DNA of 64,000 nucleotides from Monilinia fructicola (taxonomy: Eukaryota; Ascomycota; Leotiomycetes; Helotiales; Sclerotiniaceae). The stretch spans positions 1,977,501 through 2,041,500 of the forward strand of contig VICG01000003.1 in NCBI GenBank assembly GCA_008692225.1, given 5' to 3'. Position numbers and translations under genes: made by a program. Shown here piece after piece: positions 37,661 through 50,498 of this stretch. Under the pieces are notes generated by a model. It worked only from the letters and a program-made list of their open reading frames with translations, searched no databases and had not been told where the DNA came from. Each line of letters starts with the position of its first letter. Position 1 is the first letter of the stretch.

Positions 37661-38780
37661 TCAAGTACCTAGCTCAAGTGCATTCATCCCGGACTCTAGG
37701 CAGTCCAGAAAGACCCTATAAAATGCCTTGTTCATAGATAGGTTACGATGGAATCCAATTCCACAAAGTAATAACCCTCCAATCCACATAAGTATCCCAA
37801 ATAGAATCCACCGGTAGTTTTCATGCTCATCCTACGTCGGTGTTTAGCGAAATCTCTTAATCCTAGGAAGAGGGCTTTAGCCAGAAGCACTAGTGAAAAT
37901 GGAGCTAACCTTTCGCGAAATAGTGGTGCTTCTAGCCCCTTTAGACTCTACAGTCTCATTCAAATGACCATCTGCATCCATTATATATGTCCTCATCTCT
38001 GACGCTTTAAACTTCTTCCAAGATGACTTGATTCTATGCGATGCTACACAAAATCTGTTAGTTTTGGCCTGGCAATTGATAAACTTGAGGATACAACTTG
38101 CCGGGCAGAAGATGCTTCATAAAAGATCCATGAGATACCACAACAATATGTATATCCTTGCTAGCATTGCTACCTCGATACCGCCCCACGTTCTTCACAG
38201 ATGGGCCTTGTATATAAATTCCTTTCCAGATACCGCCCCCCTGGCGTATAATCTTCGCAATACTCAAAATCTCCTTCCGGACAACATGAGAACGCTGTGC
38301 TGTGCGGATTACACTCTTTATGGGCGGAACAACAGGCGATAAAGTAGCAAAATCGATTCCCTTATGACTGTAACCATCTATCAACACAGTAAGATCCTGG
38401 CGGACATTGCACAAATAGGCTCCACTTTCCCTCAAATCGTCATAGGCAACGATTTGGGGTTGTGGAGCTCTGCTGCCATTGTTGACCACAGGGAAGATGT
38501 GGAGAGTAGTCTCAATAGTGCGAGCTAGAGGAGATGTGAGTACAAGGTCGGGGACGGCGCAGCGCTCTGCCATTCGCTCTCTAGCAGCTTTGGCTTGTTT
38601 TATGCCTTCATCGGTGAGGGATGGGTCGGGGATTGCATATGACTGTACGTTGATTTGGTCATTGGAGTGTCCCAAGTTGTGGTACGCTTCTCCATGACGC
38701 ATAAGGTGAACAAATACTCTTGCTTCCATCACCGGTGCTGGAGGGTCAAGGTATTGTTTAATGCGAGCGTATAGTGCCAT
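37661..38780 (-). CDS. Histidine phosphatase superfamily (PGAM-like) protein with C-terminal membrane anchor
   Basis: Exons 38780-38102, 38043-37910 and 37831-37661 give 327 residues. The first intron (38101-38044) has a GC-AG border (GCAAGT donor) and a CTAAC branch site; without it the frame stops at once. Catalytic features: VHLMRHGEAYHN with the phospho-accepting His, DPSLTDEGIKQAK, LVLTSPLARTIETT and the second His in IHIVVVSHGSFMKHL. This is the fungal phosphoglycerate-mutase-like group, usually annotated as soluble phosphatases. Here the last exon adds WILFGILMWIGGLLLCGIGF (about residues 276-295), a clear transmembrane helix with a short tail, so the protein is probably membrane-anchored. 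The upstream frame is open to 38840, but 38780 is the first ATG. Substrate unknown. Confidence 0.85.
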
Positions 38781-41700
38781 TCTGCTGTGGAAGTAGACGA
38801 AAGCTCTTCCTTTTGATGTCTTAGGATGAATAGAAGACAACTAGAAGCTCGAGGTATATGATTTGAAGCTGTGAGTAAAGAATTTAGTGTGCGGTGGCTT
38901 CTACCTAGGTAGTGTCATATGGTGAGTGAAGGCCTAGAAGCAATTCCAAGGATATCACAGTGCTTAATGGAATATATCAGGGTAAGTGGCAAATAGCACT
39001 GGGGATCATAAGATCAAAAGCTTACTGGTAGAAACAAAATGTTTGTGAATTTAGTAACCCTACGAATGGATAGTTCAAGGTAATGGAGAAGATCGAAGTC
39101 AAGGGATAGGTCCAGAGAGCCGAAACTGGTAGTAGAGAAGCTTATTAGTTGCGGCTGCTACTGTATGAGCTCGCAACAAGCTAATTTGGAGTGGCAGTTC
39201 AATGATCCAAAGGTTGAAAGACCCAGAAACAGCGATAAATAGAGTATCAGCCGAGGAGGAAGTCCAAAGAGCTACAACTGGCAGAAGAAAAGCTCATCGG
39301 ATGTAGTTGGTATATTATGGAGTCGCATAAATCCGTGCCGGAGGAGTGAATTGGTATAAATCTAATATTAGAGGAACAGAAGCAACAAAAACGCGCTTTG
39401 AATCTGTATAGAGTTGTTGGGGGTGGTGGAAAAGGCGAAGTTGTTCAGAAATATCTAGAGACGACTAGACCCACAAACGATTGACAAGAGCGTTCCAAGG
39501 TTGCAGAAATATTCGAAAAAATATTAATAGATCTTGGATCATCAAATTGGGGAACAAAATAGCCGTTGTAGTATTGAGATAACGGTAGGTAATATGATTT
39601 TTTTCGTTTCGTTGAGTCTCCTAGGCGACGAGAAGCTGAAATCAAGCGGGCAGCAATAATTACTCTCAACGAGCGAGTAAACAACAACAAAAATGCAACT
39701 GTAGTTGTCTATATCTACATAAACTATAAAAACCTTCTACCTACATCGAATTTCTCCATTAGAAATTTCGCACACTCTCTTAGACATCCAGCTATCGAAT
39801 ACCTACATGTTTATGCTAGGAGACGGTAAGAATGTATCTCCAGCGATATGGAACGCGATCAAAGGCGCATATCTTAGTTTATTAATGCAGGACTTACACT
39901 TAGTGATGGAGGATCTAATGCAAGCCGTTTGATAAAACCAGAGTACCTGCTTCTCGATTTTTGCTTCAACCAATCTTTACCTTTGCCGAGACTATGCACT
40001 TCAAGATCATCTAATTCACCTTGGTACTACTCCATCAAAAACCCAAAAGAATGACCACCTTGCGATAATCACTACACGATTCTAGTACGTTAAAATTCCA
40101 GAACAGCAGCTTGAATCAATCTTATCTCAAACATTGAAAGACATCCTGCTCGACAACTAAAGCTTAAAACATGGGCCACAAAACTATTTCGACAGCTGCA
40201 TACTCTACTGGTGCGATCCATAATCAAAATATAAACTGAATCCATAGTTCGTTCGCAAGCTGCAGGGGCCCAGGTGCGAACGGATCTGGATCTGCTACAC
40301 CGAGTCGAGTTACTATTATATACCATGATGGCTTTGTGGTATCTCGTCATCAGTTCATGGCTTTCGAGTCCTTGACGGGTATATGATTCAACTCATCTCC
40401 CTCCTCGTTATCAGGCATATTACTGAAAATTTGAGAGAGTCCCCCAGTGAACAAAAAATGTGTTTACGCTATCAAAATGTTGAGAATCTGCGTAAGATTT
40501 TGGTTCCTCGGTTCTTTCAAGTTTAAGAGATGTTGAACACCTAGCACTAACTATACGCTACCCAATTCTCTCTGATATGAGCACTCAGCAAAATCTTCCT
40601 CCAAATTCATAATGCAGCCCTAACTGGGTAGCCTAATCTGAGAACTGAGAATATGCTACATCTTCCAGGTCAAACATAACCGTGAGTCAAATCAAAGAGG
40701 TCGACTAGTATCTACCTGCAATTCACTACTACACATAATCAATCTGCATCATTTCCTCCAGCACTAGCGTCAGTATCATGATAGTCTAGCACCTAGGAAA
40801 GTGCTAATTGAAAAAATGACAGGAGCATATTCACAAATAATACAAGTTTCCCCCCTCTTGACCTGATCTTGGCAAGTATTTGTTGTTCAGCTTCAAGTTC
40901 GCCATGACAGACAGGGAAGTGGAGGCTTTCTATCTTAGAACCTCATTCAACATGATAGATTTCTCAAATTACTACATGTATATTTGAGCTGATTGCCTCG
41001 CTCTACTTCCGAAAGTTTCCAATTACTACACTTATGAAATTTGCTATTATCATTCACAAATTATCACCACTTTCTGACAATAAGAAAAGCACTACAGATC
41101 TGATACAATAGTTGGAGAACTCTACAGCAATATCATCCATATCTTGTACTCTGGAAAGGCTATTACAGATGCAGCTACAGACAAAATGGCGGTGTCTAAC
41201 AATTTGATACCAAGTTCTTTGAAATCTGCGGCTGTCAAAACTCCGGTCATTTGCTGATACTTCTTATACTCCAAGAAAGCCAGGCAGTCATCAGATCACT
41301 GGGGGGAATAGCATGGATAGTGAGGAGAACAAGAGCAAGCATACATGTTCCGGGTTAATAGACCCAGAACAAAGGAAGCAGCAAGTCGTTTGAGAGCGAT
41401 AGTATTGCGATTATAGTTATAATCGCGATAGACAATAATTGATATATTGGCAAAGCTCAGAAGACTTTCATCCTTCGATCCTAGGCGAAGAATTTCCCAC
41501 TCCTCGATGACAAATGCGATCTTTCATAGGTCGAATTACAAGCCATTTCTAGAGCTATGAGTAGAAAGGGCTCATCGATGTATTTCCACCGATTAGTTCA
41601 GAAAATTAGTGGTCGGTCTTCTAGCAATCTCGGTGCTGCAATGATTAAAGTTTTCTAATAGCCGAGAACCAAAACAAGGCGACTATTATATCTCCGCTGC

Positions 41701-42456
41701 TTCAAGCTATTGGAGCACACATCTAGGAGAGCTATATATCGCCAGGGCTTTATAGCAAGGCCGATTGATGCGTAGCTTAATGCGCATCGTTGTTTTCCGC
41801 CTCCTGAACCGATAATACAATAAAGCAAGGAAAGCAACAAAGAGCAAAACCAGCCGCAGAGGAATGCAAATTTACACAGATACGATGGAAAGAGATTTGG
41901 GCGAAAACTTATCAAGCTAAACTACCGCCTAATGAGTTGTCCGGCAAGGAAAGCTCTCTGGCATTTTATAAATCATTAGATCCTAACTTGGACCTCCTAG
42001 CCTACGTCTGATGTTGCCTCTCCCTATAGACGCCATTCGTTTATATGCGCACGAATCATAGCCTTTCAAGCTCATGTGTTGAGGTTCAGTTTGAAATTGT
42101 TATATTTGATACCATCCCACAATGAAAACTTTTCAGCCACACGAAACTTCGTAGATAGATACGACGAGAATAACGACGGCTCACTGAACATTAAATCAAA
42201 TTAGCAACTCCAACGTCAAATAGTATTTAAAACAAAAACAACAATTGTTGGAATATAGTGTCACCCATTCAGGCAAGGCGCCCTTCCCCTCACCCCCCTC
42301 TCCAAAATCTCCAAAGAATCCGCATTATCTGCGTTGCATAACTTTTTCCTACTTAGGTTAAATATCTGAGCAATTTTATAGCCGTCATTGAAATATTCAG
42401 ATCCCTGCACACAGTAATTCAGAGCAATTGAAACTGATAGCACTGGGGTCGAGAGC
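38781..42456. other. Gene-poor, apparently AT-rich stretch
   Basis: For 3.7 kb there are only very short open frames and no recognisable domain on either strand. Two diverged copies of a roughly 70-bp sequence lie at about 39109-39180 and 39267-39338. Dense stops and many TA/AT steps would fit decayed, RIP-mutated repeats, but no transposon protein remnant can be read. Confidence 0.55.
39109..39338. repeat. Two diverged direct repeats of about 70 bp
   Basis: The segments starting GGTCCAGAGAGCCGAAACTG and AGTCCAAAGAGCTACAACTG align over about 70 bp without gaps by eye; many differences are G/A or C/T transitions. Confidence 0.6.
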
Positions 42457-44476
42457 CTAACGAACGATGACTCGGACTCCTTTCGAGTCAAACTCTGGTA
42501 GTGGTAGGAGGAAGTCATGAACAAGTTTCACGGCCCCCTCAGTAGTCTCAAACAGCTCAAGCTTTGGGCCGTTTGGTCGGTAGAGTACAGCAAGAGCTAG
42601 ACTGATTTCCGCATAAGCTAAACTAGAAGATGTCAAATTTTGAATCCATGACCTGCTTATTAGGAGAGTTGACATACTTCATACCTAAACAATTACGAGA
42701 GCCTCTTGCGAATGGTACAAAGTTCCGATGAATGGCCGGATTTACATCGCCTAACCAGCGCTCTGGCTTATATTTATCGGGCTCTGGATAGACAACCGGA
42801 TCTGTTGACATCAAGTAGGCTGACATCCCAACTGCGGTCTTTTCATATGTCTAGTCAGCCACTTCCAACTTGAGCTAAGAAATCAGAGAAACTAACATTA
42901 GTAGGAATTATCCAATCTTTGTAATGAATTTCTTGGTCTGGAGAAACGCGTGGCAGTCTACGCATAGTTCCGTAGCTAAGCCTGCGCTCATTCTGAGCAT
43001 CAGTAATACATCATTATAACACGGCGGAATGATAATTCCCCCTGTTCAGACTTACCTGAGGCCTTCTTTGATCACAGCTTGCAAATACTTAACTCTCTCT
43101 AGATCTGCCCAAGACGGAACTTGATGAGGCCACATTGCCATAACGTCTTTCAGCTCTTCTTGAAGTCTGGTGTGGATGTCTTTGTTGGAAAGAATGTGGT
43201 ATGAGCAGAAACCAAGTGCTGTTGCTGAGGTTAGAAAACCTGCTAACAGTAAAACAAGTGCTTCTTTTGCCAGTCGTTCATCTGAAAGTTCGTCTTCTGG
43301 CATCTCGCTAGCCAAGATGGAACGAAAAAGCGAAGTATGGTCTTTTTTTGTTCCATCATCCTCATTCTTGCTTGATTTTTCTCGCCTGACCAATGCAATA
43401 TGCTCTTTAGCAATCTTTTGTAGGGATTAGCACTTTCGCCGATTCATTTTTAACAGGTACTCGCACCGTCCTTAAGTTGGTCAGATTTCGCAATGGAGGA
43501 TATATCGAGTTCAGAACAAAGTTTGGAATACAAGCAACAATCCTTAAAATCTATCAGCAATAAAATAGTAGCTCGAGGAGTTCAACTTACCACACTAAAG
43601 ACGGGAATGCTGTGACTAATGGCTGGCAGCGGATAATCGAATGCATAGAATGAAGCCTAACATACATTACTTTGTGAAGCAACCAGCAAGATCTGTGCAG
43701 CTTACCATTCAGGAGCAAAATTTTGATCGTTCAAGAATTCCTCTTCGTCCTCCCAGCACACCTTGCCTATAACGTCCGACGAGAACGAAGCAAAAACATA
43801 GTTCAAGCAGACTACTCTACCGCTTCCTTTAAATTCTTGCAAGCGGTCTTCAAGTTTTTTGGTCACATAAGCGAGCATAGGCTGAAGTTTGATAACACTT
43901 GGGCGTGAGAAGAAAGGTTCCAATGGCTTCCTTCTTTTTCGATGGAGATCATGATCAGTCGTAAGTACATGTGAGCCTATTAATATCAGTTTTGTCAAAT
44001 CGGATGATTTGAAGGTAGATAGATCACCGCCGTACTAACCGTGTAAATCATATCCCAGACCGAACTGGTCATAGTTGTTTGTGCGTCTCTGGCTTTCGGT
44101 GACATATATCTTGTTATAAAATTCTGGATCATGAATGGAAAGTTCCTCGGGGTTTACTCGAATGATAGGACCTGAAGGGCTATTAGTCGGTATTTCTATT
44201 CGTTTCGCTTCGTTTCGCTTCGCTTCGTTCTCCTATGTTTCCCCCTTCCTTTGGGCAAATTAAACTTCTTCTGCACCTACCGTATATTTTATGCATTCTT
44301 TCGATTTCAAATACATACTTTCCTTCTAACCAATAGTCGAAGTAAAATTCGTACCAGCTGGTTGCCGCTGCAAGTTTCGAGCCAGGAAACTTGGCCAGGG
44401 GTGAAAAGAATAATCGATAAACAACCAAGCCAATCCAAGAGAGTGGCAGGATTGCTGCAACAATGACCGATAGCAT
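42457..44476 (-). CDS. Cytochrome P450 monooxygenase of the terpenoid locus
   Basis: Nine exons: 44476-44281, 44171-44040, 43976-43706, 43656-43591, 43542-43467, 43414-43056, 42981-42897, 42838-42678 and 42622-42457; all phases agree and give 503 residues, a normal P450 length. The N-terminus is a membrane anchor ([20 protein letters not shown]) followed by a Pro/Gly hinge ([11 protein letters not shown]). Other hallmarks are the I-helix [13 protein letters not shown] (AGxxT), the K-helix KEGLR (ExxR), KPERWLG, and the heme loop [17 protein letters not shown] with Cys445. The sequence style ([22 protein letters not shown]) is that of fungal trichodiene-oxygenase-type P450s acting on terpenoids. 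It is divergent from the terpene synthase at 45312, so it probably oxidises that enzyme's hydrocarbon product; this is inferred from position. An in-frame ATG at 44527 could give a 17-residue longer start. Confidence 0.92.
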
Positions 44477-45311
44477 GATCGATGAAGAATACTTAGTAGC
44501 TGAAGAATGAAGATAATAGTACCTCAAAGCTGTATAGACAGCGATAGATAGATTTTACGTTCATCTGAGCTGTTGATCGATCACACGCTATAAAATACGG
44601 GATTTTTGGACATTCGAATATATGTCGAAATCAGAGAGCCTTTGCTTAGAGATTCCCGTTCGAAAGCACGACATGAGGATTTAATACTTGGCCGCATCAG
44701 TGGTGGCTAAAGCTGTATCGATTTTAATTTGCCTGCCGCACACTTCATCCCAGTGCTTCATCCAGATCTGGTAAACGACCCGCTCGCTGTTGTTTCAGTA
44801 AATTACTTGCATGAAAGCTGAAATTGATTGCATACAAAAGTGGTCGCGCGATGTTATAAATCAAATGGCACTTGGCATCGAAAAATGAGGAGTTATGAAA
44901 TATGGTAATTCCTATCTGAAGGGTGGTCGCACAAGATTATGAATCAGAATGCAGTCTGCATCCCTTTATGAGGGATGTAAAAAGATTACAACTACAAGCC
45001 TATATTGCCATACGCTTTGTAGATAATGCCCTTTCTGTGAGGAGGTGCATCAACTTTGTGTGACATCTCAAATCCGAGAAAATCACAGACTCAGAAGGAG
45101 ATTCCACATATCTCGAACTTACGGAGGCTTCATAATGGCTTTCGCCATCCTTCGCTTCTTCTGGATCGTAGGGTGTACGTTCTATACCTCCATTCAGGTT
45201 AAATAGGCTGTTCCTCAAGAAGGGGGTTTGTATCCCTCATCAAAAATCACATTCACGGTTACGAACCTGAACAACCCTTTTCCTCGTTTTTATTGAGCGC
45301 TCTCCAAAATC
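44477..45311. promoter_or_regulatory. Divergent promoter of the terpenoid gene pair
   Basis: An 835-bp spacer between the P450 and terpene synthase start codons. It holds two related 40-bp elements at 44840-44879 and 44923-44962 (both begin GTGGTCGC and end GCATC; 29 of 40 positions agree by eye, and most differences are transitions). They could be twin sites for a cluster regulator or a diverged duplication. Confidence 0.5.
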
Positions 45312-48112
45312 ATGACTGCCAAGCATAAGTATCACAATATTCCAATGGAATTCAAACGCTCTATAGGGTACCCTGATGAAATCTTTGAAACTGACCCTGA
45401 TTTTCCGTATACCTTTCGTCCCAGAGTGAGCGACACAGCTCACTTGACTGCCAATGCATGCTGGAAATGTCGTGATGATCTCATGGAAGCTGGATGGAAA
45501 GGAACACTTGCTCCCGGCTGTCTCAATGATATAAGCGGCCATTTCGTAGCAGCAGTATTTCCTGAAGGACTTGCAGATACATTTGGACCCTTGTGTTATC
45601 TTTCTGAATACGCCTTTATTCATGATGGTAAGCAATTTATGTGTCCTGACTGAGCTATGAATTCGAAATCTAATGTTGGAGCTCGTATTCATTAGAGATG
45701 GTGGATGAGGCATACACTGCTGAAGAGGTAAGGATTACAAAACTCACTCCATGATCAAATTTATTGTCTAATAAGCTCAAGTTTGAGGAAGCACATCAAA
45801 CTATGTGGACTTTTATTGGCAAGAGCGAGAGCGACACCAGTAACAGTATGATAAAAAGTATACAAGCACGAATGGTACTTGAACTCTACAAGGGGAATCC
45901 TGATGTTGCCGGTCGAATCATGAAACATTACCAAGGATTCTTGGGCGTCAAATCTCCAGACAGAGATATAACATTGTTCAAAACATTCGATGAATACTTC
46001 GCATGGCGATTTGTTGACGCCGGTGTTTGGTATGTTGTCTCCTTTTATAAAACTTTTTGGCAGAATATTTACCATTTCAAAGGCTCTATAAAGAGATGAT
46101 GAACTACACCCTAGATTTCAGCTTGAGCCATGATGAGGAAGCTTCTCTAGAGCAAATAGTTCACACAATCTTGAAGGCTACTTTGCTGTTAAATGACTAC
46201 TATTCATGGGAGAAGGAGTATGACCACTATATGCGTACGGGTGGTACCATGCCATTAGTCAATGCCGTAAGTGTGCTAAAACATCTTCATGGGATTGATG
46301 ATAATACCAAAGCACTGGGGCTCCTGAGGGACCGAATATTGGGATATGAAATGCAGTACTGCAAGCTCAGGGACGAATATCTTCGAATTGAAGATCCAGG
46401 AGCAAACGTGAGACGATTTTTTGGATTTTTGGAGGTGAGTATGGTTTTCTGTAGTTTTGCACTACCCTTTTTGAAAACCAGATTCCGTGTTTCACTTCCC
46501 GTATCTTTTCTATCTTTTGATCTGGCTTATATCCCTCCGTCTCTGAAATGTTTCCATCATATTTGACCACTAACATTCTGTTACTCTGAAGCTCGGATCA
46601 GCAGGTACTCGATTTTGGCATGCTACGTCAAAACGTTACATCAAATCAGCACCAGATCCAATTCGAAAACTAAGTCACCCAGTATCTCATTTCGGAGATG
46701 CGAATTCGAATGGAATCGATGGTGACAAAACGACGAAGACCAAATCAGGCAACGTACTTTCAATCTGTATTCCATTCTTTGGTATGATTTTAACCAAAAT
46801 ATTAGTCTGCAGTCGATCATGAGATTCCAGCGGCCGAACAAAATGGTAGAATCTTAAATGTGGACAATAATTTTGATCCCTTTAGCTTCAGTCGAAGTGG
46901 TGATGATAAGGTATTCTTCGAGCACCATTGTTCTTGACTAGGATTAATAATTTTAGATTGTCCTCGAACCTTATAAGTATACCTCATCGTTACCAGCATC
47001 AAACTCAAGAGACTCCCTACTCGATGCACTCAACTGTTGGTACTTTGTTCCCAATAACACCCTGGCAATAATCCGGCATATCATTGGTATCATCCACAAT
47101 GCATCCTTGATGTAAGCGGAAGATTTTGCTTTCATGAATTTTCATCTTTTCTTCGTCCATGTCAATAACTTTATACAGACTCGATGATGTTGAGGATAGC
47201 TCTCCTGTCCGCCGCGGATTTCCATCTGCACATATCGTCTTTGGAGCCAGTCAAGCAATCAATTCAGCAACATATCAGTATGTGAGATGTCTTCAGTTCG
47301 TCATGGCCTTGAGCAAGGAATCCATTGATTGCTTTACACGTAGGCTTTCCTGTTTTTTTTATCCACAGTAACTTACAATAGTCACTGACATTGAAACTGT
47401 GTAGACACACTATCACAACTGCACATCGGGCAAAGTCAGGATCTACATTGGACATTCCACTGTCAGGCTCCAAGCCTGGATGAATACTTTAAACAGACTG
47501 AGTACAGTTCGTAGGACATGTAGATGTACACTTTATGTTGAAACTGACATCTCTCTTAGAAACTGGGGGGCTCTTTCGCATGGCGGCAGGTATGATGCGT
47601 GCGGAAGCGACCAAAAATTATAATCTAGATACGGATAAGTTGATGAAAATACTGGGAAAGTACTATCAGCTTCGAGATGACTATAATGATCTCGTACCCA
47701 GTGCAAATGTACGTCACTTAATTTCATCTCCTGAGAAAGACACATGACCAATAGACAACTGACTATTTTCCAGGGGGGCGAGAAGAACTTAGATATTGTC
47801 TACAACGATCTCGATCAAGGTTCTTTCACCTTCCCAATAATTCATGCTCTTGAAAAAGAAGTCGAAAAAGGCGACGAGGAACTCCTCAGCATCTTAAGAT
47901 CGCGAAAATGGAATCAAGGGATACTTTCCCCAGAAACGAAGAAGTTGGCGGTCAAGAAAATTCAGGACATGGGAAGTTTCACTTATGCAAAAGGCGTGTT
48001 GTATGAACTGCATGAAGAGATGGAACAGGAACTCGGAATACTTGAGAAAATGGCAGGTATGGAAGAGAACTGGATTTTGAGGCTGATGTTGTTTCGCTTG
48101 AAGGTTGTTTAA
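45312..48112 (+). CDS. Chimeric prenyltransferase-terpene synthase (di/sesterterpene type)
   Basis: Eleven exons: 45312-45627, 45696-45727, 45776-46029, 46083-46434, 46592-46753, 46824-46910, 46957-47111, 47179-47339, 47405-47506, 47560-47708 and 47774-48112. Phases agree and give 702 residues, right for the family (PaFS fusicoccadiene synthase, AcOS ophiobolin F synthase). The N-terminal class I cyclase has the metal motif DEMVD (105-109) and the NSE triad NDYYSWEKE (238-246). A hydrophilic linker (about 380-405) joins a C-terminal trans-prenyltransferase with [15 protein letters not shown] (DDxxD at 455-459), KTGGLF (541-546) and LRDDYND (second DDxxD, 580-584). Such enzymes build GGPP or GFPP and cyclise it in one polypeptide. 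All metal motifs are intact, so it should be active; product size and skeleton cannot be read from sequence. Its partner is the P450 at 42457-44476. Confidence 0.93.
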
Positions 48113-50498
48113 AATGTGTCCTGATTCCGAAGCGATTTCATTGCAGCAACACAATACTAGTTGAAATTGATAGTTTTTCTTATGAATTCACGAAAATGCT
48201 TAACCTTGTGCAAAAGCTTCCATCCTTCAAGTAAAGAACTTCTCTCAGAGGAAACGATTATAAACTTGTACGAGAGGCAAACCAATGGGTAATACCAAAT
48301 GCCACATGACAATCCTCGCATTCAAGGCTAGAGATATAGGGGATTCCCAGGGGCTTCTATTGTATCCCGGATGTCATATATTGAACAAAAATTGCAATTA
48401 ATCGACGCAACGCACTCAGCTAGCCACCGCAAGTAACTTTCCCTTACGAGAAGCTGACGCAAATATGGAAATTTCTTTTCATTGGACTTAAGACGAAGTA
48501 TGCTAACTTTTTAACGACCAAGACATTCAAGATTCAAAACAAAAAGCGTAAGAAATGAGGTTGCCTATATGAAATTCATGTAGTAGCATGCCATCAATCT
48601 GTTGAAATGGAACAAGAGTCAGGAGACATAATCTAGGGAGAGAAATATTATGGTAGATTACTAATCTCACATACCGCTCCAAACATCAAACCGTAAAACT
48701 CTACCACAAAATTTATCTACGACAAATTCTCATGTTGAGCTTCAAGATGACGAATGGCTTATGCCTCTGAACAATATACACTCGATATAGTGCAAATCCC
48801 ATACCTCTGTGCTACCGTGATAAAAGGAGGACTGAAACTTGAACTAAGATCTCTCTTCTTTCACTTTGGCAGACACTTTGAGCCATACCCCAGAACGTGA
48901 AAGTCCCAAGCAAAGACGTTGATGGGCGCTTGCCCGGAAATTGAGTGGACTCATTACAGAGTACAGATTGAAGGAAACCCGATTTTATCGACGGAGTACC
49001 TACATAAACCACGACCCAGTTTGTCGGTACAAAGTTAAAAGCTTTATAGACTTGACCAATTTGAGGTCATACTTGCGGGGTTTCATTGTCTATACCCACC
49101 AGTTTCCTGCTTCACGTGCCCTTAGTTCTAATGTCAACTTTCCCACCAATGATATCAGCATCTATGAGCAAAATGAAGTTGATATGGAGTCAATGAATCT
49201 ACGGTGCTTCAATGTGTTGTATATTGAATTACCCTACTACAGTATAGAGTGTCATCGCTACGATAGTCACCCAGAACCAATCCTATAAGAATGTGGGTGG
49301 GTTCAGGATCCATGCACCATACAATGCGCTCCTCTACGGAGTATAAACGGTGCCCGGGGTTCTTGGCTAATATATTCGAGTGACGTTGTACAAGGAAATT
49401 CCCCCTCCCCTCAACATGGCAGTCCAATCCAACTTTCTTAGACCTTATTCAAACCATTGTCACCCAACTTTTGACATCCACCAACACCACGCGAGGAAAA
49501 GTCCAGTGCTTGATCTTTGTATTGAAAAAGTGTCTTCAAAAGCTTGAAGTCCCCATAGAAAACTAAGGATACGAATACAGTTGCAGACATGTATCTAAGC
49601 AAGATTGAATCTTCCCAATAGCATTGATATGAACACTTGTCACATTATGAGCAAGGCTCAGTCGTACGATGTTGATGTTGCAACTTCCTGGAAGAGAACA
49701 TTCAAATTTCACACCTTATTCCGGGGATATATCGGATACGTCGTTGTTTCAATTTTAACTTTTTGTCCAAACCTTTATAAGTGGCTCCTCACCAAATTCC
49801 ATGATGGGCGAAGTGGTGGCGGTGATGGCGGTGGTAGTGAAGAGAGAGCATTAAGGACATGAAATGAGTTGGCTATGTGCTCTCTACTCCGTATATAGTT
49901 GTAACTTGCGAGATTGAATCAGTGGGCAATTTTTCGGTCTATCAAGACGAGACATCATCGACTGGTTCAAACAGGTGTACAGAGTATAAACCTAGAGTAC
50001 TGATATCTCAACTCTACTCTCGGACTTTATAGCTTTCTCATGTTCCAAATTTCCAATTGAGGTTCGAAATACTTTCGTGATCATTACCCCTAAAGTTCAA
50101 ACACCCATGCATCTACCCATCAACTGCATCCTAAAGTATTTAAAATCCGCCATTTAAAATGGTTTGTATCTCTTTAAAGTTTAGGACCTTAGATATTCAA
50201 GCATACACATTATTACACAAATACATGCCATAGCATACTAATAATACTTTCCATTGATATAAGATTCGTATCTATTCTATTTTAGTTGGGACGTGTATAA
50301 ACAACATAAAGTCAATTGATTGATCTACAGGTCCAAATCTTCTTGCATGTAGTACTGCACTCTCGCCATGAATTGTAAATTCCAATGCTGTATCCCATAT
50401 TTACGCAGATAGATCCTTTTAGCCATTTCTTTTGTTGATGGACCAGTCACTGTCTTTCCATCCAACCCCGCTATCCGTATCCGTATCTAATTCTCAGG
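48113..50498. other. Spacer between terpene synthase and chitinase
   Basis: No gene supported in 2.4 kb; short frames such as 48941-49288 and 49605-49862 show no domain. TACGGAGTA-type words occur at 49335 and 49885. Confidence 0.65.

Noticed and set aside
38781..38840. Upstream start for the phosphatase at 38840
   Set aside because: The codon there is TTG; the first ATG is at 38780.
41655..41915. Hydrophobic 86-residue minus-strand frame
   Set aside because: Isolated in AT-rich DNA with no homology signal or partners.
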